Source: Pseudomonas brassicacearum
Lineage (GTDB): Bacteria; Pseudomonadota; Gammaproteobacteria; Pseudomonadales; Pseudomonadaceae
Direction of reading: 5' to 3'
Assembly (NCBI RefSeq): GCF_009601685.2
Contig: NZ_CP045701.2
Location: 1,178,001 to 1,242,000 of the forward strand
DNA: 64,000 bases
Positions within the stretch are counted from its first letter, which is position 1, and the number at the start of each line of letters is the position of its first letter. A model generated the notes under the pieces. It worked only from the letters and a program-made list of their open reading frames with translations. It was not told where the DNA came from and searched no databases. The position numbers and the translations under genes are program-made. Positions 55,211 to 64,000 of this stretch are shown in pieces.

Positions 55211-56635
55211 TCAATGCTTGAACATCACATGCCGCACCACCGTGTAATCCTCCAGCCCATACATGGACATGTCCTTGCCGTAGCCGGAACGTTTCTGACC
55301 GCCATGGGGCATTTCGCTGACGAGCATGAAGTGGGTGTTCACCCAGGTGCAGCCGTATTGCAGGCGTGCCGATAGGCGATGGGCGCGGCCGATGTCGGCG
55401 GTCCACACCGATGAGGCCAGGCCGTAGTCCGAATCGTTGGCCCAGGCCAGCACTTGTGCTTCGTCGACGAAGGGCGTGACGGACACCACCGGGCCGAAGA
55501 CTTCCCGACGGACGATTTCGTCGTCCTGCTGGGCGTCGGCCAATACTGTCGGTTCGAAGAAGAACCCGTTGCCCTCCACCGCCTTGCCACCGGTGATCAG
55601 GCGGATATGCGGCTGGGCGATGGCCCGTTCGACGAATCCGGCCACGCGGTCGCGGTGCTGGGCGGTGATCAGCGGGCCCATCTCGGTGTCTGGCGCCGTT
55701 TGCAGGCCATACATGATGCTGCTCACCGCAGCGCCGAGCTTCTCGACAAACTGCTCGTAGATGCCTTGCTGGGCATAGATGCGGCAGGCGGCGGTGCAGT
55801 CCTGGCCGGCGTTGTAGAAACCGAAGGTGCGGATGCCTTCCACGGCCGCGTCAATGTCGGCGTCGTCGAAAATGATCACCGGGGCCTTGCCGCCCAGTTC
55901 CATGTGCATGCGCTTGACGCTGTCGGCGGTGCTGGAAATGATGTTCGAACCGGTGGCGATGGAGCCGGTCAGCGACACCATGCGCACTTTCGGGTGAGTG
56001 ACCAGCGGGTTGCCGACTGTTTGCCCACGACCAAAGATCACGTTGAGCACGCCGGCCGGGAAAATCTCCGACGCCAGCTCTGCCAGGCGCAACGCGGTCA
56101 GTGGGGTCTGCTCTGACGGCTTGAGCACCACGGTATTACCGGCGGCCAGGGCCGGGGCGATTTTCCAGGCGACCATCATCAGCGGGTAGTTCCACGGCGC
56201 GATGGAGGCGATGACGCCCACCGGGTCGCGGCGGATCATCGAGGTGTGTCCCGGCAGGTATTCGCCGCCCGCCGAACCACTCATGCAGCGGCTGGCGCCG
56301 GCAAAGAAGCGGAACACGTCGGCAATCGCCGGGATCTCGTCATTCAGCGCGGCGCTCAAGGGCTTGCCGCAGTTGTCCGACTCCAGTTTTGCCAGTTCTT
56401 CGCCGTGGGCTTCGATGGCGTCGGCCAGCTTGAGCAGCAACAGGGAACGGTCCTTGGGCGGTACTTGCGACCAGGACTCGAAGGCCGCGTCGGCGGCGCG
56501 CACGGCGGCATCGACCTGGGCCTCGCTGGCTTCATTGATCTCCACCAGCACCCGGCCCAGCGCCGGGTTGAACACAGCCTGGCCAGGGCCTTCGCCGTTC
56601 ACCAGGTGGCCGTTGATCAGCAGTTTGGTTTGCAT
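55211..56635 (-). CDS. patD: Gamma-aminobutyraldehyde dehydrogenase (PatD-like)
   Basis: A 474-residue NAD-dependent aldehyde dehydrogenase: [31 protein letters not shown], catalytic Glu in MELGGKAPV and Cys in [11 protein letters not shown]. It is placed after ydcSTUV-like genes, as E. coli patD (ydcW) is, and should oxidise 4-aminobutanal to GABA in putrescine breakdown. The start at 56635 (MQTKLLING) was preferred over one 51 bases upstream. It is 72 bases after the ydcV-like stop. Confidence 0.88.
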   Translation of the reverse strand: MQTKLLINGHLVNGEGPGQAVFNPALGRVLVEINEASEAQVDAAVRAADAAFESWSQVPPKDRSLLLLKLADAIEAHGEELAKLESDNCGKPLSAALNDEIPAIADVFRFFAGASRCMSGSAGGEYLPGHTSMIRRDPVGVIASIAPWNYPLMMVAWKIAPALAAGNTVVLKPSEQTPLTALRLAELASEIFPAGVLNVIFGRGQTVGNPLVTHPKVRMVSLTGSIATGSNIISSTADSVKRMHMELGGKAPVIIFDDADIDAAVEGIRTFGFYNAGQDCTAACRIYAQQGIYEQFVEKLGAAVSSIMYGLQTAPDTEMGPLITAQHRDRVAGFVERAIAQPHIRLITGGKAVEGNGFFFEPTVLADAQQDDEIVRREVFGPVVSVTPFVDEAQVLAWANDSDYGLASSVWTADIGRAHRLSARLQYGCTWVNTHFMLVSEMPHGGQKRSGYGKDMSMYGLEDYTVVRHVMFKH

Positions 56636-56707
56636 AGCATTGTCCTCATCGAAACAGTTCTGTGTCTGCTGGAACCGATCCCACAAAAAACTCTGTGGGA
56701 AAAGGGC

Positions 56708-57526
56708 TTACTTCCCGCCGCTCCCGGCCACGCTCTCACCACCGCGGGTCAGGTAATACGCGCCCAATATCGGCAACATCGTGACCATCATCACCAGCAT
56801 TGCCACCACGTTGGTCACCGGCACATCGCGCGGGCGGCTGAGTTGGTTGAGCAGCCACAGCGGCAAGGTGCGTTCGTGGCCGGCGGTAAAGGTGGTGACG
56901 ATGATTTCGTCGAACGACAGCGCGAAGGCCAGCATCCCGCCGGCCAGCAGTGCCGACCCCAGGTTAGGCAAGATGATGTAGCGAAAGGTCTGCCAGCCGT
57001 CGGCGCCCAGGTCCATCGACGCCTCGATCAGGCTGTGGGAGGTGCGGCGCAGGCGGGCGATGACGTTGTTGTAGACGATCACCACGCAAAAGGTGGCATG
57101 GCCGACGACGATGGTGAACATGCCCGGCTCGATACCCAGGGTCTTGAAGGTCGCCAGCAGCGCAATGCCGGTGATGATGCCCGGCAAGGCAATCGGCAGG
57201 ATCAGCATCAGCGAAATGCCCTGTTTGCCGAAGAAATCGCGCCGGTACAGCGCCGCCGAGGCCAGGGTGCCGAGCACCATGGCGATCAGCGTGGCGATGG
57301 CCGCGACCTGCAACGACAGCTTGATCGCCTCCAGCACATCCGGGCGCGAGAAAGCGATGCTGAACCACTTCAGGGTCAGGCCCTTGGGCGGAAAGCTGAA
57401 CGCTGCGTCCTCGGTATTGAAGGCGTAGAGGAAGATGATCAGGATCGGGAAATGCAGGAACACCAGCCCGCCCCACGCCGCGATCCGCAAGCCCCACGAG
57501 GCCCGGTCTTGAGAGTCAGAGTGCAT
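56708..57526 (-). CDS. Polyamine-type ABC permease (YdcV/PotC-like)
   Basis: A 272-residue permease with six helices and an EAA-type loop ([20 protein letters not shown]) that contacts the ATPase. It resembles PotC/YdcV. The start overlaps the previous permease gene by 11 bases. Confidence 0.88.
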   Translation of the reverse strand: MHSDSQDRASWGLRIAAWGGLVFLHFPILIIFLYAFNTEDAAFSFPPKGLTLKWFSIAFSRPDVLEAIKLSLQVAAIATLIAMVLGTLASAALYRRDFFGKQGISLMLILPIALPGIITGIALLATFKTLGIEPGMFTIVVGHATFCVVIVYNNVIARLRRTSHSLIEASMDLGADGWQTFRYIILPNLGSALLAGGMLAFALSFDEIIVTTFTAGHERTLPLWLLNQLSRPRDVPVTNVVAMLVMMVTMLPILGAYYLTRGGESVAGSGGK

Positions 57527-58463
57527 CGAATGCTCCCAGTCGCTTGACGATGGATAAGTAGAGGGCGATCAGCACGATGGGCACCAGGGTGAACGCCGCG
57601 GCCATGGGCATGTTGCCGATGGCGCCTTGCTGGGCGTAGACCATGCTGCCGACGAAGTAGCCCGGCGGGCCCACCAGTTGCGGCACGATGAAATCCCCCA
57701 GGGTCAGTGAGAAAGTGAAGATCGAACCGGCGGCAATGCCCGGGATCGACAGCGGCAGGATCACCTGCATGAACGTCTGGTGTGGCCTGGCGCCCAGGTC
57801 GGCCGAGGCTTGCAGCAGCGACGGCGGCAGACGCTCCAGGGACGCCTGGATCGGCAGGATCATGAACGGCAGCCAGATGTAGACGAATACCAGAAAACGC
57901 CCCAGGTGAGAGGTGGACAAGGTACTGCCGCCTACGCCCGGGATCCCCAGCACGAACTGCAACACCGGCCCCAGGCCCAGGTGCTGGACGAACCACTGCG
58001 CCACGCCACCCTTGGCCAGCAGCAGCGTCCAGGCATAGGCCTTGACGATATAGCTGGCCCACATCGGCAGCATCACCGCGATGTAGAAGAACGCCTTGGT
58101 CTTGCCGCGAGTGTAGCGCGCCATGTAGTAGGCGATCGGGAACGCGACGATGGCGCTGGCGATGGACACCGCTATCGCCATGCTCAGGGTGCGCAAAATG
58201 ATGTCGAAATTGGAGGGTTGGAACAGCGCCGCGAAATTCGTCAGGGTCAGGTCCGGCGTGACCGTCATGGTGAAGTCGTCGAAGGTATAGAAACCCTGCC
58301 ACAGCAAGGTCAGCAGCGAGCCCAGGTAGATCGCGCCGAACCAGATCAGCGGCGGCACCAGCAACATCGACAGGTACAGGTTGGGCCGTCGGTACAGCAG
58401 GTTGGAAAACCGTCGCAACGGTGAGCCGGACGTGGGCTTTGGAGTGATGGCCAAGCTGCTCAT
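57516..58463 (-). CDS. Polyamine-type ABC permease (YdcU/PotB-like)
   Basis: A 315-residue permease with six helices and an EAA-type loop ([20 protein letters not shown]). It resembles PotB/YdcU. It begins 1 base after the ATPase stop and overlaps the next permease gene. Confidence 0.88.
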   Translation of the reverse strand: MSSLAITPKPTSGSPLRRFSNLLYRRPNLYLSMLLVPPLIWFGAIYLGSLLTLLWQGFYTFDDFTMTVTPDLTLTNFAALFQPSNFDIILRTLSMAIAVSIASAIVAFPIAYYMARYTRGKTKAFFYIAVMLPMWASYIVKAYAWTLLLAKGGVAQWFVQHLGLGPVLQFVLGIPGVGGSTLSTSHLGRFLVFVYIWLPFMILPIQASLERLPPSLLQASADLGARPHQTFMQVILPLSIPGIAAGSIFTFSLTLGDFIVPQLVGPPGYFVGSMVYAQQGAIGNMPMAAAFTLVPIVLIALYLSIVKRLGAFDAL

Positions 58464-58464
58464 C

Positions 58465-59502
58465 TCACACCTCGCCACTGACGGTGTCGTGCAGTGCGAC
58501 CATCGCCTCCCGCGCCCAGCGTACGCTCAGGTGCTGGCCGGTCTGGTGCTGGGCCGTGTCGTCGAGCCACTGGGTGTTGGCCTGGCTGAGGTTCAGGGTC
58601 TGGCCGTTGGCAAGTTTCAACTCGTAGCGCGTGGCGCTGCCCTGGTACTGGATGTCGTGCAGCAGGCCGTGGACTTCGATCTCACCACTGGCCAACGGGC
58701 CCTCGGCGAAACGCACATGTTCCGGGCGGATCGAGAACGGTTGTGGATGACCGCTCAGTTCTCGGGCCAGCTCGCCACGAATCACGTTGGAGGTGCCGAC
58801 GAATTCGGCGACGAAGGTGGTTGCCGGTTTCATGTACAAGTTGCGTGGGGTGTCGACTTGTTCGATACGGCCCTTGTTGAACACGGCCACGCGGTCGGAC
58901 ATCGACAGTGCTTCGGTCTGGTCGTGGGTGACGAAAATGAAGGTAATGCCTAGCTGGCGTTGCAGCTTTTTCAATTCGCCCTGCATCTGTTCGCGCAGCT
59001 TCAGGTCGAGGGCGCCCAGGGGTTCATCGAGCAGCAATACCCGTGGACGATTGACCAGCGCTCGGGCCAGGGCCACGCGTTGGCGCTGGCCGCCGGAGAG
59101 CTGCACCGGCTTGCGTTCGCCGTAGCCGCCCAGGGCGACCATCTCCAGCGCTTCGTCGGCGCGCTGGATGCGCTCGGACTTGGCGACACCTTTGACTTTC
59201 AGGCCGTAGGCCACGTTGTCGCGCACGTTCATATGGGGGAAGAGGGCGTAATCCTGGAACACTGTGTTGACGTCCCGCTGGTACGGCGCAAGCCCGGTGG
59301 CCTCTTCGCCGTGGATGCGGATCGAGCCGGCACTGGGTTGCTCGAACCCGGCGATCAGCCGCAGGCAGGTGGTCTTGCCCGAGCCGGACGGGCCCAGCAT
59401 GGAAAAGAACTCGCCGTCCTGAATGTCGATGCAAACCCGGTCAACGGCCTTCACATCGCCGAACTGACGGGATACCTGGATGAATTGGACTGCAAGCGTC
59501 AT
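58465..59502 (-). CDS. Polyamine-type ABC ATPase (YdcT/PotA-like)
   Basis: A 345-residue ATPase with Walker A GPSGSGKT, signature LSGGQRQRVALARAL, Walker B LLLDEPLGALD and a C-terminal TOBE domain (about 260-340). It drives the importer formed with the two permeases. The ATG at 59502 (MTLAVQFIQVS) was chosen. Confidence 0.92.
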   Translation of the reverse strand: MTLAVQFIQVSRQFGDVKAVDRVCIDIQDGEFFSMLGPSGSGKTTCLRLIAGFEQPSAGSIRIHGEEATGLAPYQRDVNTVFQDYALFPHMNVRDNVAYGLKVKGVAKSERIQRADEALEMVALGGYGERKPVQLSGGQRQRVALARALVNRPRVLLLDEPLGALDLKLREQMQGELKKLQRQLGITFIFVTHDQTEALSMSDRVAVFNKGRIEQVDTPRNLYMKPATTFVAEFVGTSNVIRGELARELSGHPQPFSIRPEHVRFAEGPLASGEIEVHGLLHDIQYQGSATRYELKLANGQTLNLSQANTQWLDDTAQHQTGQHLSVRWAREAMVALHDTVSGEV

Positions 59503-59566
59503 GGTGCGGGGCTCCAAAAAGCGCGACTTCTATTGGATGGAGGGTGGGTGGGTGGGGCACCAAACT

Positions 59567-59700
59567 GTGGCGAGGGGATTTATCCCCGCTGGGGCGCGAA
59601 GCGCCCCCAAACTGAAGACTCTGACTATCAGGCAGATTGAGTCGCCTGTTTTGGGGCTGCTTCGCAGCCCAGCGGGGATAAATCCCCTCGCCACAAGAGC
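59567..59700. repeat. REPIN, GTGGCGAGGGGATTTATCCC type
   Basis: A 130-base inverted structure: GTGGCGAGGGGATTTATCCC (59569) and its complement (ending 59694), with a second inverted pair GGGGCGCGAAGCGCCCC / GGGCTGCTTCGCAGCCC inside. It occupies the gap between the ydcT-like and ydcS-like genes of one operon and may lower expression of the membrane genes relative to the binding protein. Confidence 0.88.
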
Positions 59701-59738
59701 AGATTTTCATCTGCTGTGTTCATGCCGGCTGATTGGCC

Positions 59739-60890
59739 TTAACGCCCGCCCATGATCGCAATGTAGTCCTGGGTCCAGCGGCTGTACGGCACGAACTTGC
59801 CGCCCTCGGCCTGTGGGGTTTTCCAGAAGGCGATCTTGTCGAACTGATCGAAACCGTTGGTCTTGCAGCCCTCGGCGCCCAGCAGTTCGCTGGCCTTGCA
59901 CGCCGCCGGTACCGCCGGCAACGAGCCGAACCACGCGGCGACGTCACCCTGGACTTTCGGTTGCAGCGACCAGTCCATCCACTTGTAGGCGCAGTTGGGG
60001 TGCTTGGCTTCGGCGTGCAACATCGTGGTGTCGGCCCAGCCGGTGGCGCCTTCTTTTGGAATGGTCGAGGCGATCGGTTGCTTCTCGTTCATCAACCCGT
60101 TGACCTGATACGGCCAGGCGCCGGAGGCCACCACGCCTTCGTTCTTGAAGTCGCTCATCTGCACGGTGGTGTCGTGCCAGTAGCGGTGGATCAGCGGTTG
60201 CTGGGCCCGCAGCAGTTCCAGCACGGCCTTGTACTGGGCTTCGTCGAGTTGGTAGGGGTCCTTGATGCCCAGCTCAGGCTTGGCGGTCTTGAGGTACAGC
60301 GCCGCGTCGGCGATGTAGATCGGGCCATCGTAGGCTTGCACGCGGCCTTTGTTCGGCTTGCCGTCGGGCAGGTTCTGGGCGCTGAACAGCACGCTCCAAC
60401 TGGTAGGCGCCTGCTTGAACACCTCGGTGTTGTACATCAGCACGTTCGGGCCCCACTGGTATGGGGTGCCGTAGGTCTGCTGGTTGACCACGTACCACGG
60501 TGCATCCTTGAGACGCGGGTCGAGGCTTTTCCAGTTGGGGATCAGCGCGGTGTTGATCGGCTGTACGCGCTTGCCGGCAATCAGCCGTAGCGAGGCGTCG
60601 CCCGAGGCGGTGACCAGGTCGTAGCCACCCTTGGCCATCAGGCTGACCATTTCGTCGGACGTCGCGGCGGTTTTCACATTGACCTTGCAACCGGTTTCCT
60701 TCTCGAAACCCGTGACCCAATCGTAGGCCTTGTCGCTTTCGCCGCGTTCGATGTAACCCGGCCAGGCGACGATATCCAGTTGGCCCTCACCGGCGCCGAC
60801 GGCCTTGAGCGGTTCGGCGGCCTGGAGGCTGACGCTGGTCAGCAGCGCCGTGGTGATTGCACTGAGCAATACGGTCTTGTGCGCGTACAT
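59739..60890 (-). CDS. Polyamine-type ABC substrate-binding protein (YdcS-like)
   Basis: A 383-residue periplasmic protein with a signal peptide (1-24, cleavage near LQAA/EP) and a PotD-like fold (LDIVAWPGYIERGE, MAKGGYDLVTASGDASLRL, ASGAWPYQVNG). It delivers a polyamine or related cation to the permease. The order SBP-ATPase-permease-permease-aldehyde dehydrogenase copies E. coli ydcSTUV-patD. Confidence 0.88.
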   Translation of the reverse strand: MYAHKTVLLSAITTALLTSVSLQAAEPLKAVGAGEGQLDIVAWPGYIERGESDKAYDWVTGFEKETGCKVNVKTAATSDEMVSLMAKGGYDLVTASGDASLRLIAGKRVQPINTALIPNWKSLDPRLKDAPWYVVNQQTYGTPYQWGPNVLMYNTEVFKQAPTSWSVLFSAQNLPDGKPNKGRVQAYDGPIYIADAALYLKTAKPELGIKDPYQLDEAQYKAVLELLRAQQPLIHRYWHDTTVQMSDFKNEGVVASGAWPYQVNGLMNEKQPIASTIPKEGATGWADTTMLHAEAKHPNCAYKWMDWSLQPKVQGDVAAWFGSLPAVPAACKASELLGAEGCKTNGFDQFDKIAFWKTPQAEGGKFVPYSRWTQDYIAIMGGR

Positions 60891-60980
60891 GGAAATCCCT
60901 CTTGCTTTAATTATGGTCGGGGCAGTGTTCGAACAGGGTGAAGCGCCATGGATGGCCTGTTATTAGAGTAGTGCTGTTAT

Positions 60981-62438
60981 CTACAGATGCTGGCCGTGGC
61001 GAGCCATGATGTGGCGCACCACGCTGTAGTCCTGTAGCGAATCGCTGGACAGGTCCTTCCCATAGCCCGAACGTTTCAGGCCGCCGTGGGGCATTTCGCT
61101 GACCAGCATGAAATGACTGTTGATCCAGGTGCAGCCGTATTGCAGCCGCGCCGCCACTTGCATGGCCTTGTCCAGGTTCTGGGTCCATACCGAGGACGCC
61201 AGGCCGTATTCGGAATCGTTGGCCCAGTCCACCGCCTGGCTGAGTTCGTCGAAGCGGGTCACGGTGACGACCGGGCCGAACACTTCGCGCTGGACGATTT
61301 CATCGCTTTGCTTGCAGCCGGCCAGCAGCGTGGGCTGGTAGTAGAAACCGGCGCCGGAATGCACCGCTGCGCCGGTAATGCGTTCGATGTGTGGCTGGCC
61401 GAGGGCGCGCTCGACGAAACTGGCGACCCGGTCGCGCTGGCGAGTGCTGATCAGCGGGCCGATCTCATTGTCGGCGTCGCGCTTGCCGGCAAAGCGCAGG
61501 CTGCTGACCGCCGCGCCGAGTTCGGCCACCAGGCGGTCGTGGATCCCGTCCTGGGCGTAGATCCGGCAGGCCGCGGTGCAATCCTGCCCCGCGTTGTAAT
61601 AACCGTAGGTGCGCACGCCTTCGACCACGGCCTGGATGTCGGCGTCGTTGCACACGATTACGGGCGCCTTGCCACCCAGCTCCAGGTGCGTGCGCTTGAG
61701 GGTTTTGGCCGCAGCCTGGAGGATCTTCTGCCCCGTGACGATATCGCCGGTCAGCGAGACCATGCGCACTTTGGGATGGCTGACCAGATGGCTGCCCACA
61801 CCTTCGCCGCCTCCGCAGAGGATGTTGATCACGCCCCGTGGCAGGAGCTGGGCCAGCGTCGGCGCCAAGGCCAGGATCGACAGCGGTGTGTGTTCCGACG
61901 GCTTGAACACCAGCGTATTGCCGGCGGCCAGGGCCGGGGCGATTTTCCAGGCGGCCATCATGATCGGGTAGTTCCACGGCGCAATGGACGCCACCACGCC
62001 GATCGGGTCGCGACGCACCATGCTGGTGTAGCCGGGCAGGTATTCGCCACTGAGCTGGCCGGTCTGGCAGCGCACCGCGCCGGCGAAGAAACGGAATACA
62101 TCCACCGTGGCGCTGAGGTCATCCTGGCGCGCCAGGTGCAGCGGCTTGCCGCAGTTCAAGGATTCGAGGCGCGCCAGCTCATCGGCGTTCTTTTCGATGG
62201 CGCTGGCGATGTCCAGCAGCAGGTTCGAGCGTTGTTGTGGCGTGGTGCGCGACCAGCCGTCGAAGGCCTGATGGGCGGCGAGGATCGCGGCTTCGACCTG
62301 CTCGGCACTGGCCTCGGCGATGTGAGCCAGCACTTCGCCGCTGGCCGGGTTGAGGATCGGCTCGACAATGCCTTCGCCGGGAACCAGTTCCCCGTCGATT
62401 AGCAACGCGGTGCACAACGGGGCTTGCGTACCAGCCAT
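60981..62438 (-). CDS. Second aminoaldehyde dehydrogenase
   Basis: A 485-residue aldehyde dehydrogenase closely related to the patD-like enzyme at 55211, with the same motifs ([41 protein letters not shown]) and C-terminus ([18 protein letters not shown]). It sits upstream of the binding protein gene, so the transporter genes are flanked by two paralogous dehydrogenases, perhaps for different chain lengths of aminoaldehyde. The start is [10 protein letters not shown]. Confidence 0.88.
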   Translation of the reverse strand: MAGTQAPLCTALLIDGELVPGEGIVEPILNPASGEVLAHIAEASAEQVEAAILAAHQAFDGWSRTTPQQRSNLLLDIASAIEKNADELARLESLNCGKPLHLARQDDLSATVDVFRFFAGAVRCQTGQLSGEYLPGYTSMVRRDPIGVVASIAPWNYPIMMAAWKIAPALAAGNTLVFKPSEHTPLSILALAPTLAQLLPRGVINILCGGGEGVGSHLVSHPKVRMVSLTGDIVTGQKILQAAAKTLKRTHLELGGKAPVIVCNDADIQAVVEGVRTYGYYNAGQDCTAACRIYAQDGIHDRLVAELGAAVSSLRFAGKRDADNEIGPLISTRQRDRVASFVERALGQPHIERITGAAVHSGAGFYYQPTLLAGCKQSDEIVQREVFGPVVTVTRFDELSQAVDWANDSEYGLASSVWTQNLDKAMQVAARLQYGCTWINSHFMLVSEMPHGGLKRSGYGKDLSSDSLQDYSVVRHIMARHGQHL

Positions 62439-62568
62439 GTTCGCCTTCTCTTTTAAGGGTGATGACTACTGCCAGTTAAAAAAAGAACCCACAGCAAGAG
62501 AGTGGTGCAGTCAGATTAGTGCTCGGATCCGAGGACAACAAATTCGAAATACTCAAGGCTGCGTTCGA

Positions 62569-63483
62569 TTAAATAGATAGCCTGCGCCCGCCATGGGGCT
62601 GTTCCCGGGCGACGGCCAGGAACGGGTCGACCGACGCCGGGCGCGCCGTGCCCCGGCGCCAAGCCAGGCCGACGTCGAGGGTCTGGTTGAGGTCGGCAAT
62701 CGGTCGCGCTTCGATGATGTCGCCTTCCAGCGACCATGGGCGGTACGTCATGTCCGGTTGGATCGACACCCCCAAACCTGCCGCCACCAGGCTGCGCACC
62801 GCTTCGGTCGAGGCAGTACGCAGGGTGATCCTCGGTTGCAGGCCGGCACCGCGCCACAAGCGTTGGGCGTTGCGGTCCATTTCATCGACGTTCAGCTGAA
62901 TCAGCGGCTCGCGGGCCACGTCGGCCAGGCTGATGCTGTCGTGTTCCAGCAGCGGGTGCTGCGCCGGCAGCCACAAACGGTGTGGCGAATGCGTCAGGAC
63001 TTCGGTCTGCAAGGCGTGACGGTCTTCCAGGTTGGACAGGATCAACACCCCGACGTCGATTTCGCCGCTGACCAGCAAATGCTCGATATACGGCCGCTCG
63101 TCCTCCATTACGCGGATGTCCACGTTGGGATAGGCGCGCTGGAAACGGGTCAGCAGGTCCGCCAGGTAATACCCTGCGACCAGGCTGGTGACGCCAATGG
63201 TGACTTGGCCGGCGATCTGGTCGGTGCTCTGTTGCAGGCTGCGCTTGGCGTTGTCGACGGTGGCCAGGATCAGGTGGGCCTGGCGCAGGAATTGATGCCC
63301 CTGGTGTGTCAGGGTCATGCCCTTGGCGTGGCGGTTGAACAGGCTGACGCCGATTTCCTGCTCCAGTTGCTGGATGGCCAGGGTCAAGGTGGACTGGGAA
63401 ATGAATGCCGTTTGCGCAGCGGCAGAGATGGAGCCGGTTTCGGCCACGGCGATGAAATGGCGGATCTGACGCAGGGTCATCAT
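62569..63483 (-). CDS. LysR-family transcriptional regulator
   Basis: A 304-residue LysR-type regulator: winged-helix N-terminus (MTLRQIRHFIAVAETGSISA, then QSTLTLAIQQLEQEIGVSLF) and a C-terminal effector-binding domain (about 90-295). It lies upstream of and in the same direction as the dehydrogenase gene, with a 130-base gap. It probably controls the cluster, but LysR targets are often divergent, so this is only likely. An alternative start is one codon downstream. Confidence 0.85.
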   Translation of the reverse strand: MMTLRQIRHFIAVAETGSISAAAQTAFISQSTLTLAIQQLEQEIGVSLFNRHAKGMTLTHQGHQFLRQAHLILATVDNAKRSLQQSTDQIAGQVTIGVTSLVAGYYLADLLTRFQRAYPNVDIRVMEDERPYIEHLLVSGEIDVGVLILSNLEDRHALQTEVLTHSPHRLWLPAQHPLLEHDSISLADVAREPLIQLNVDEMDRNAQRLWRGAGLQPRITLRTASTEAVRSLVAAGLGVSIQPDMTYRPWSLEGDIIEARPIADLNQTLDVGLAWRRGTARPASVDPFLAVAREQPHGGRRLSI

Positions 63484-63665
63484 GGTCGAATACCCGATGG
63501 GCGGTTTTATCGATGTGCTTGAGTGTATATCGTTTTTTTAGAAGGGCAGGTGAGCGCTTCGCTGAAAACGTCAGGCAACATCTGGAAGCAATCTCGCCCG
63601 AGGCGCCGGGGCACTTTCGATCTAGGCTGGTGGCCTCAAGTTGACCCAATAGGTGGAGGCAACAA

Positions 63666-64000
63666 ATGAACACCCGTGGATTGCTCGATCAGCTTCTCAA
63701 GTCCGGCCAGCAAATGTTGCAGAACAAGGCTGGCTCCCAGGGCAAGTCGTCCGGCGGCCTGGGCGGGTTGCTCGGCGGCTCCGGCAACCTGGGCGGGATG
63801 CTTTCCGGCGCGGGCGGCGGAGCGCTGGCCGCCGGGGCCATGGGCCTGTTGCTGGGCAACAAGAAAGCCCGCAGCTTCGGCGGCAAGGCCCTGGCCTATG
63901 GTGGCCTCGCGGCCTTGGGCGTGATCGCCTACAAGGCCTACGGCAACTGGCAGGCCCAGCAGGGCGGCGCGCCGAAAACCGAACCGCAGACCCTCGACCG
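63666..64000 (+). CDS. DUF533/YebE-like protein, N-terminal fragment (cut by window edge)
   Basis: The visible 111 residues begin MNTRGLLDQLLKSGQQMLQN, followed by a glycine-rich stretch, a hydrophobic segment (about 52-65) and NKKARSFGGKALAYGGLAAL. This is the pattern of DUF533/YebE-type inner-membrane proteins, whose C-terminus resembles TerB and lies outside the window. A GGTGGAGG ribosome site precedes the ATG. Function unknown. Confidence 0.8.
   Translation, partial: MNTRGLLDQLLKSGQQMLQNKAGSQGKSSGGLGGLLGGSGNLGGMLSGAGGGALAAGAMGLLLGNKKARSFGGKALAYGGLAALGVIAYKAYGNWQAQQGGAPKTEPQTLD

Overview
This 64 kb window is chromosomal DNA from a Pseudomonas, most likely of the P. fluorescens group. The evidence is the high GC content, the gene order guaB-guaA, the ypjD/ffh/rpsP-rimM-trmD-rplS ribosomal block, the xerD-dsbC-hom-thrC block, and many REP/REPIN repeats of the Pseudomonas type (cores such as GTGGGAGC and GTAGGAGC). 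The genes are mostly core, with accessory pieces inserted between them. I see no tRNA, rRNA, CRISPR array or intact prophage.

Layout. 1-6.9 kb: the start of leuA behind a putative 25-codon leader peptide; an M23 peptidase coupled to xseA; a CxxC protein; guaB and guaA. 7.0-7.7 kb: degenerate remnants next to the guaA 3' end, a known island-integration site. 7.8-16.1 kb: a trehalose module made of the repressor TreR, a double palindromic operator, PTS permease TreP, phospho-trehalase TreC, a LamB-like porin, a fused EIIA-HPr-EI phosphotransferase and a small EIIB-like protein lacking the phosphorylatable cysteine. 16.4-21.4 kb: a HlyD/RbbA/YhhJ export operon, then a perfect ANR/FNR box, a Tat-exported multicopper oxidase and tadA. 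23.8-29.6 kb: cmoB/cmoA, a YhhN lysoplasmalogenase-like protein overlapping an I42 inhibitor lipoprotein, a 67-bp tandem REP array and a Lon protease. 29.8-33.6 kb: an MFS transporter, a CNNM/CBS transporter-like protein and ypjD.

33.8-44.3 kb: ffh, rpsP-rimM-trmD-rplS, then a full-length group II intron with its reverse transcriptase inserted directly behind the rplS terminator, followed by xerD, dsbC, hom and thrC. 44.4-50.4 kb: a periplasmic-binding/PAS protein that looks like a sensor kinase without its kinase, a DUF3509 protein, a probable RpoS-type sRNA gene resembling RgsA, a CaiB-type CoA-transferase, yaeQ and recJ. 50.9-55.1 kb: an Old Yellow Enzyme, opgD, a 61-residue orphan and a VapBC-type toxin-antitoxin pair with a perfect operator palindrome. 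55.2-63.5 kb: a ydcSTUV-patD-like polyamine/GABA-type uptake and oxidation cluster, carrying a second aminoaldehyde dehydrogenase and a LysR regulator. The window ends inside a DUF533 membrane protein.

The repeats are a theme of their own. Seven copies of one GTAGGAGC-bounded inverted element occur between genes, and several have expanded internally into short tandem repeats of 8, 9 or 11 bp. Other REP families form pairs, nested composites and a 67-bp tandem array. Coordinates and translations come from the sequence; family assignments rest on recalled motifs and synteny and were not checked by database search.
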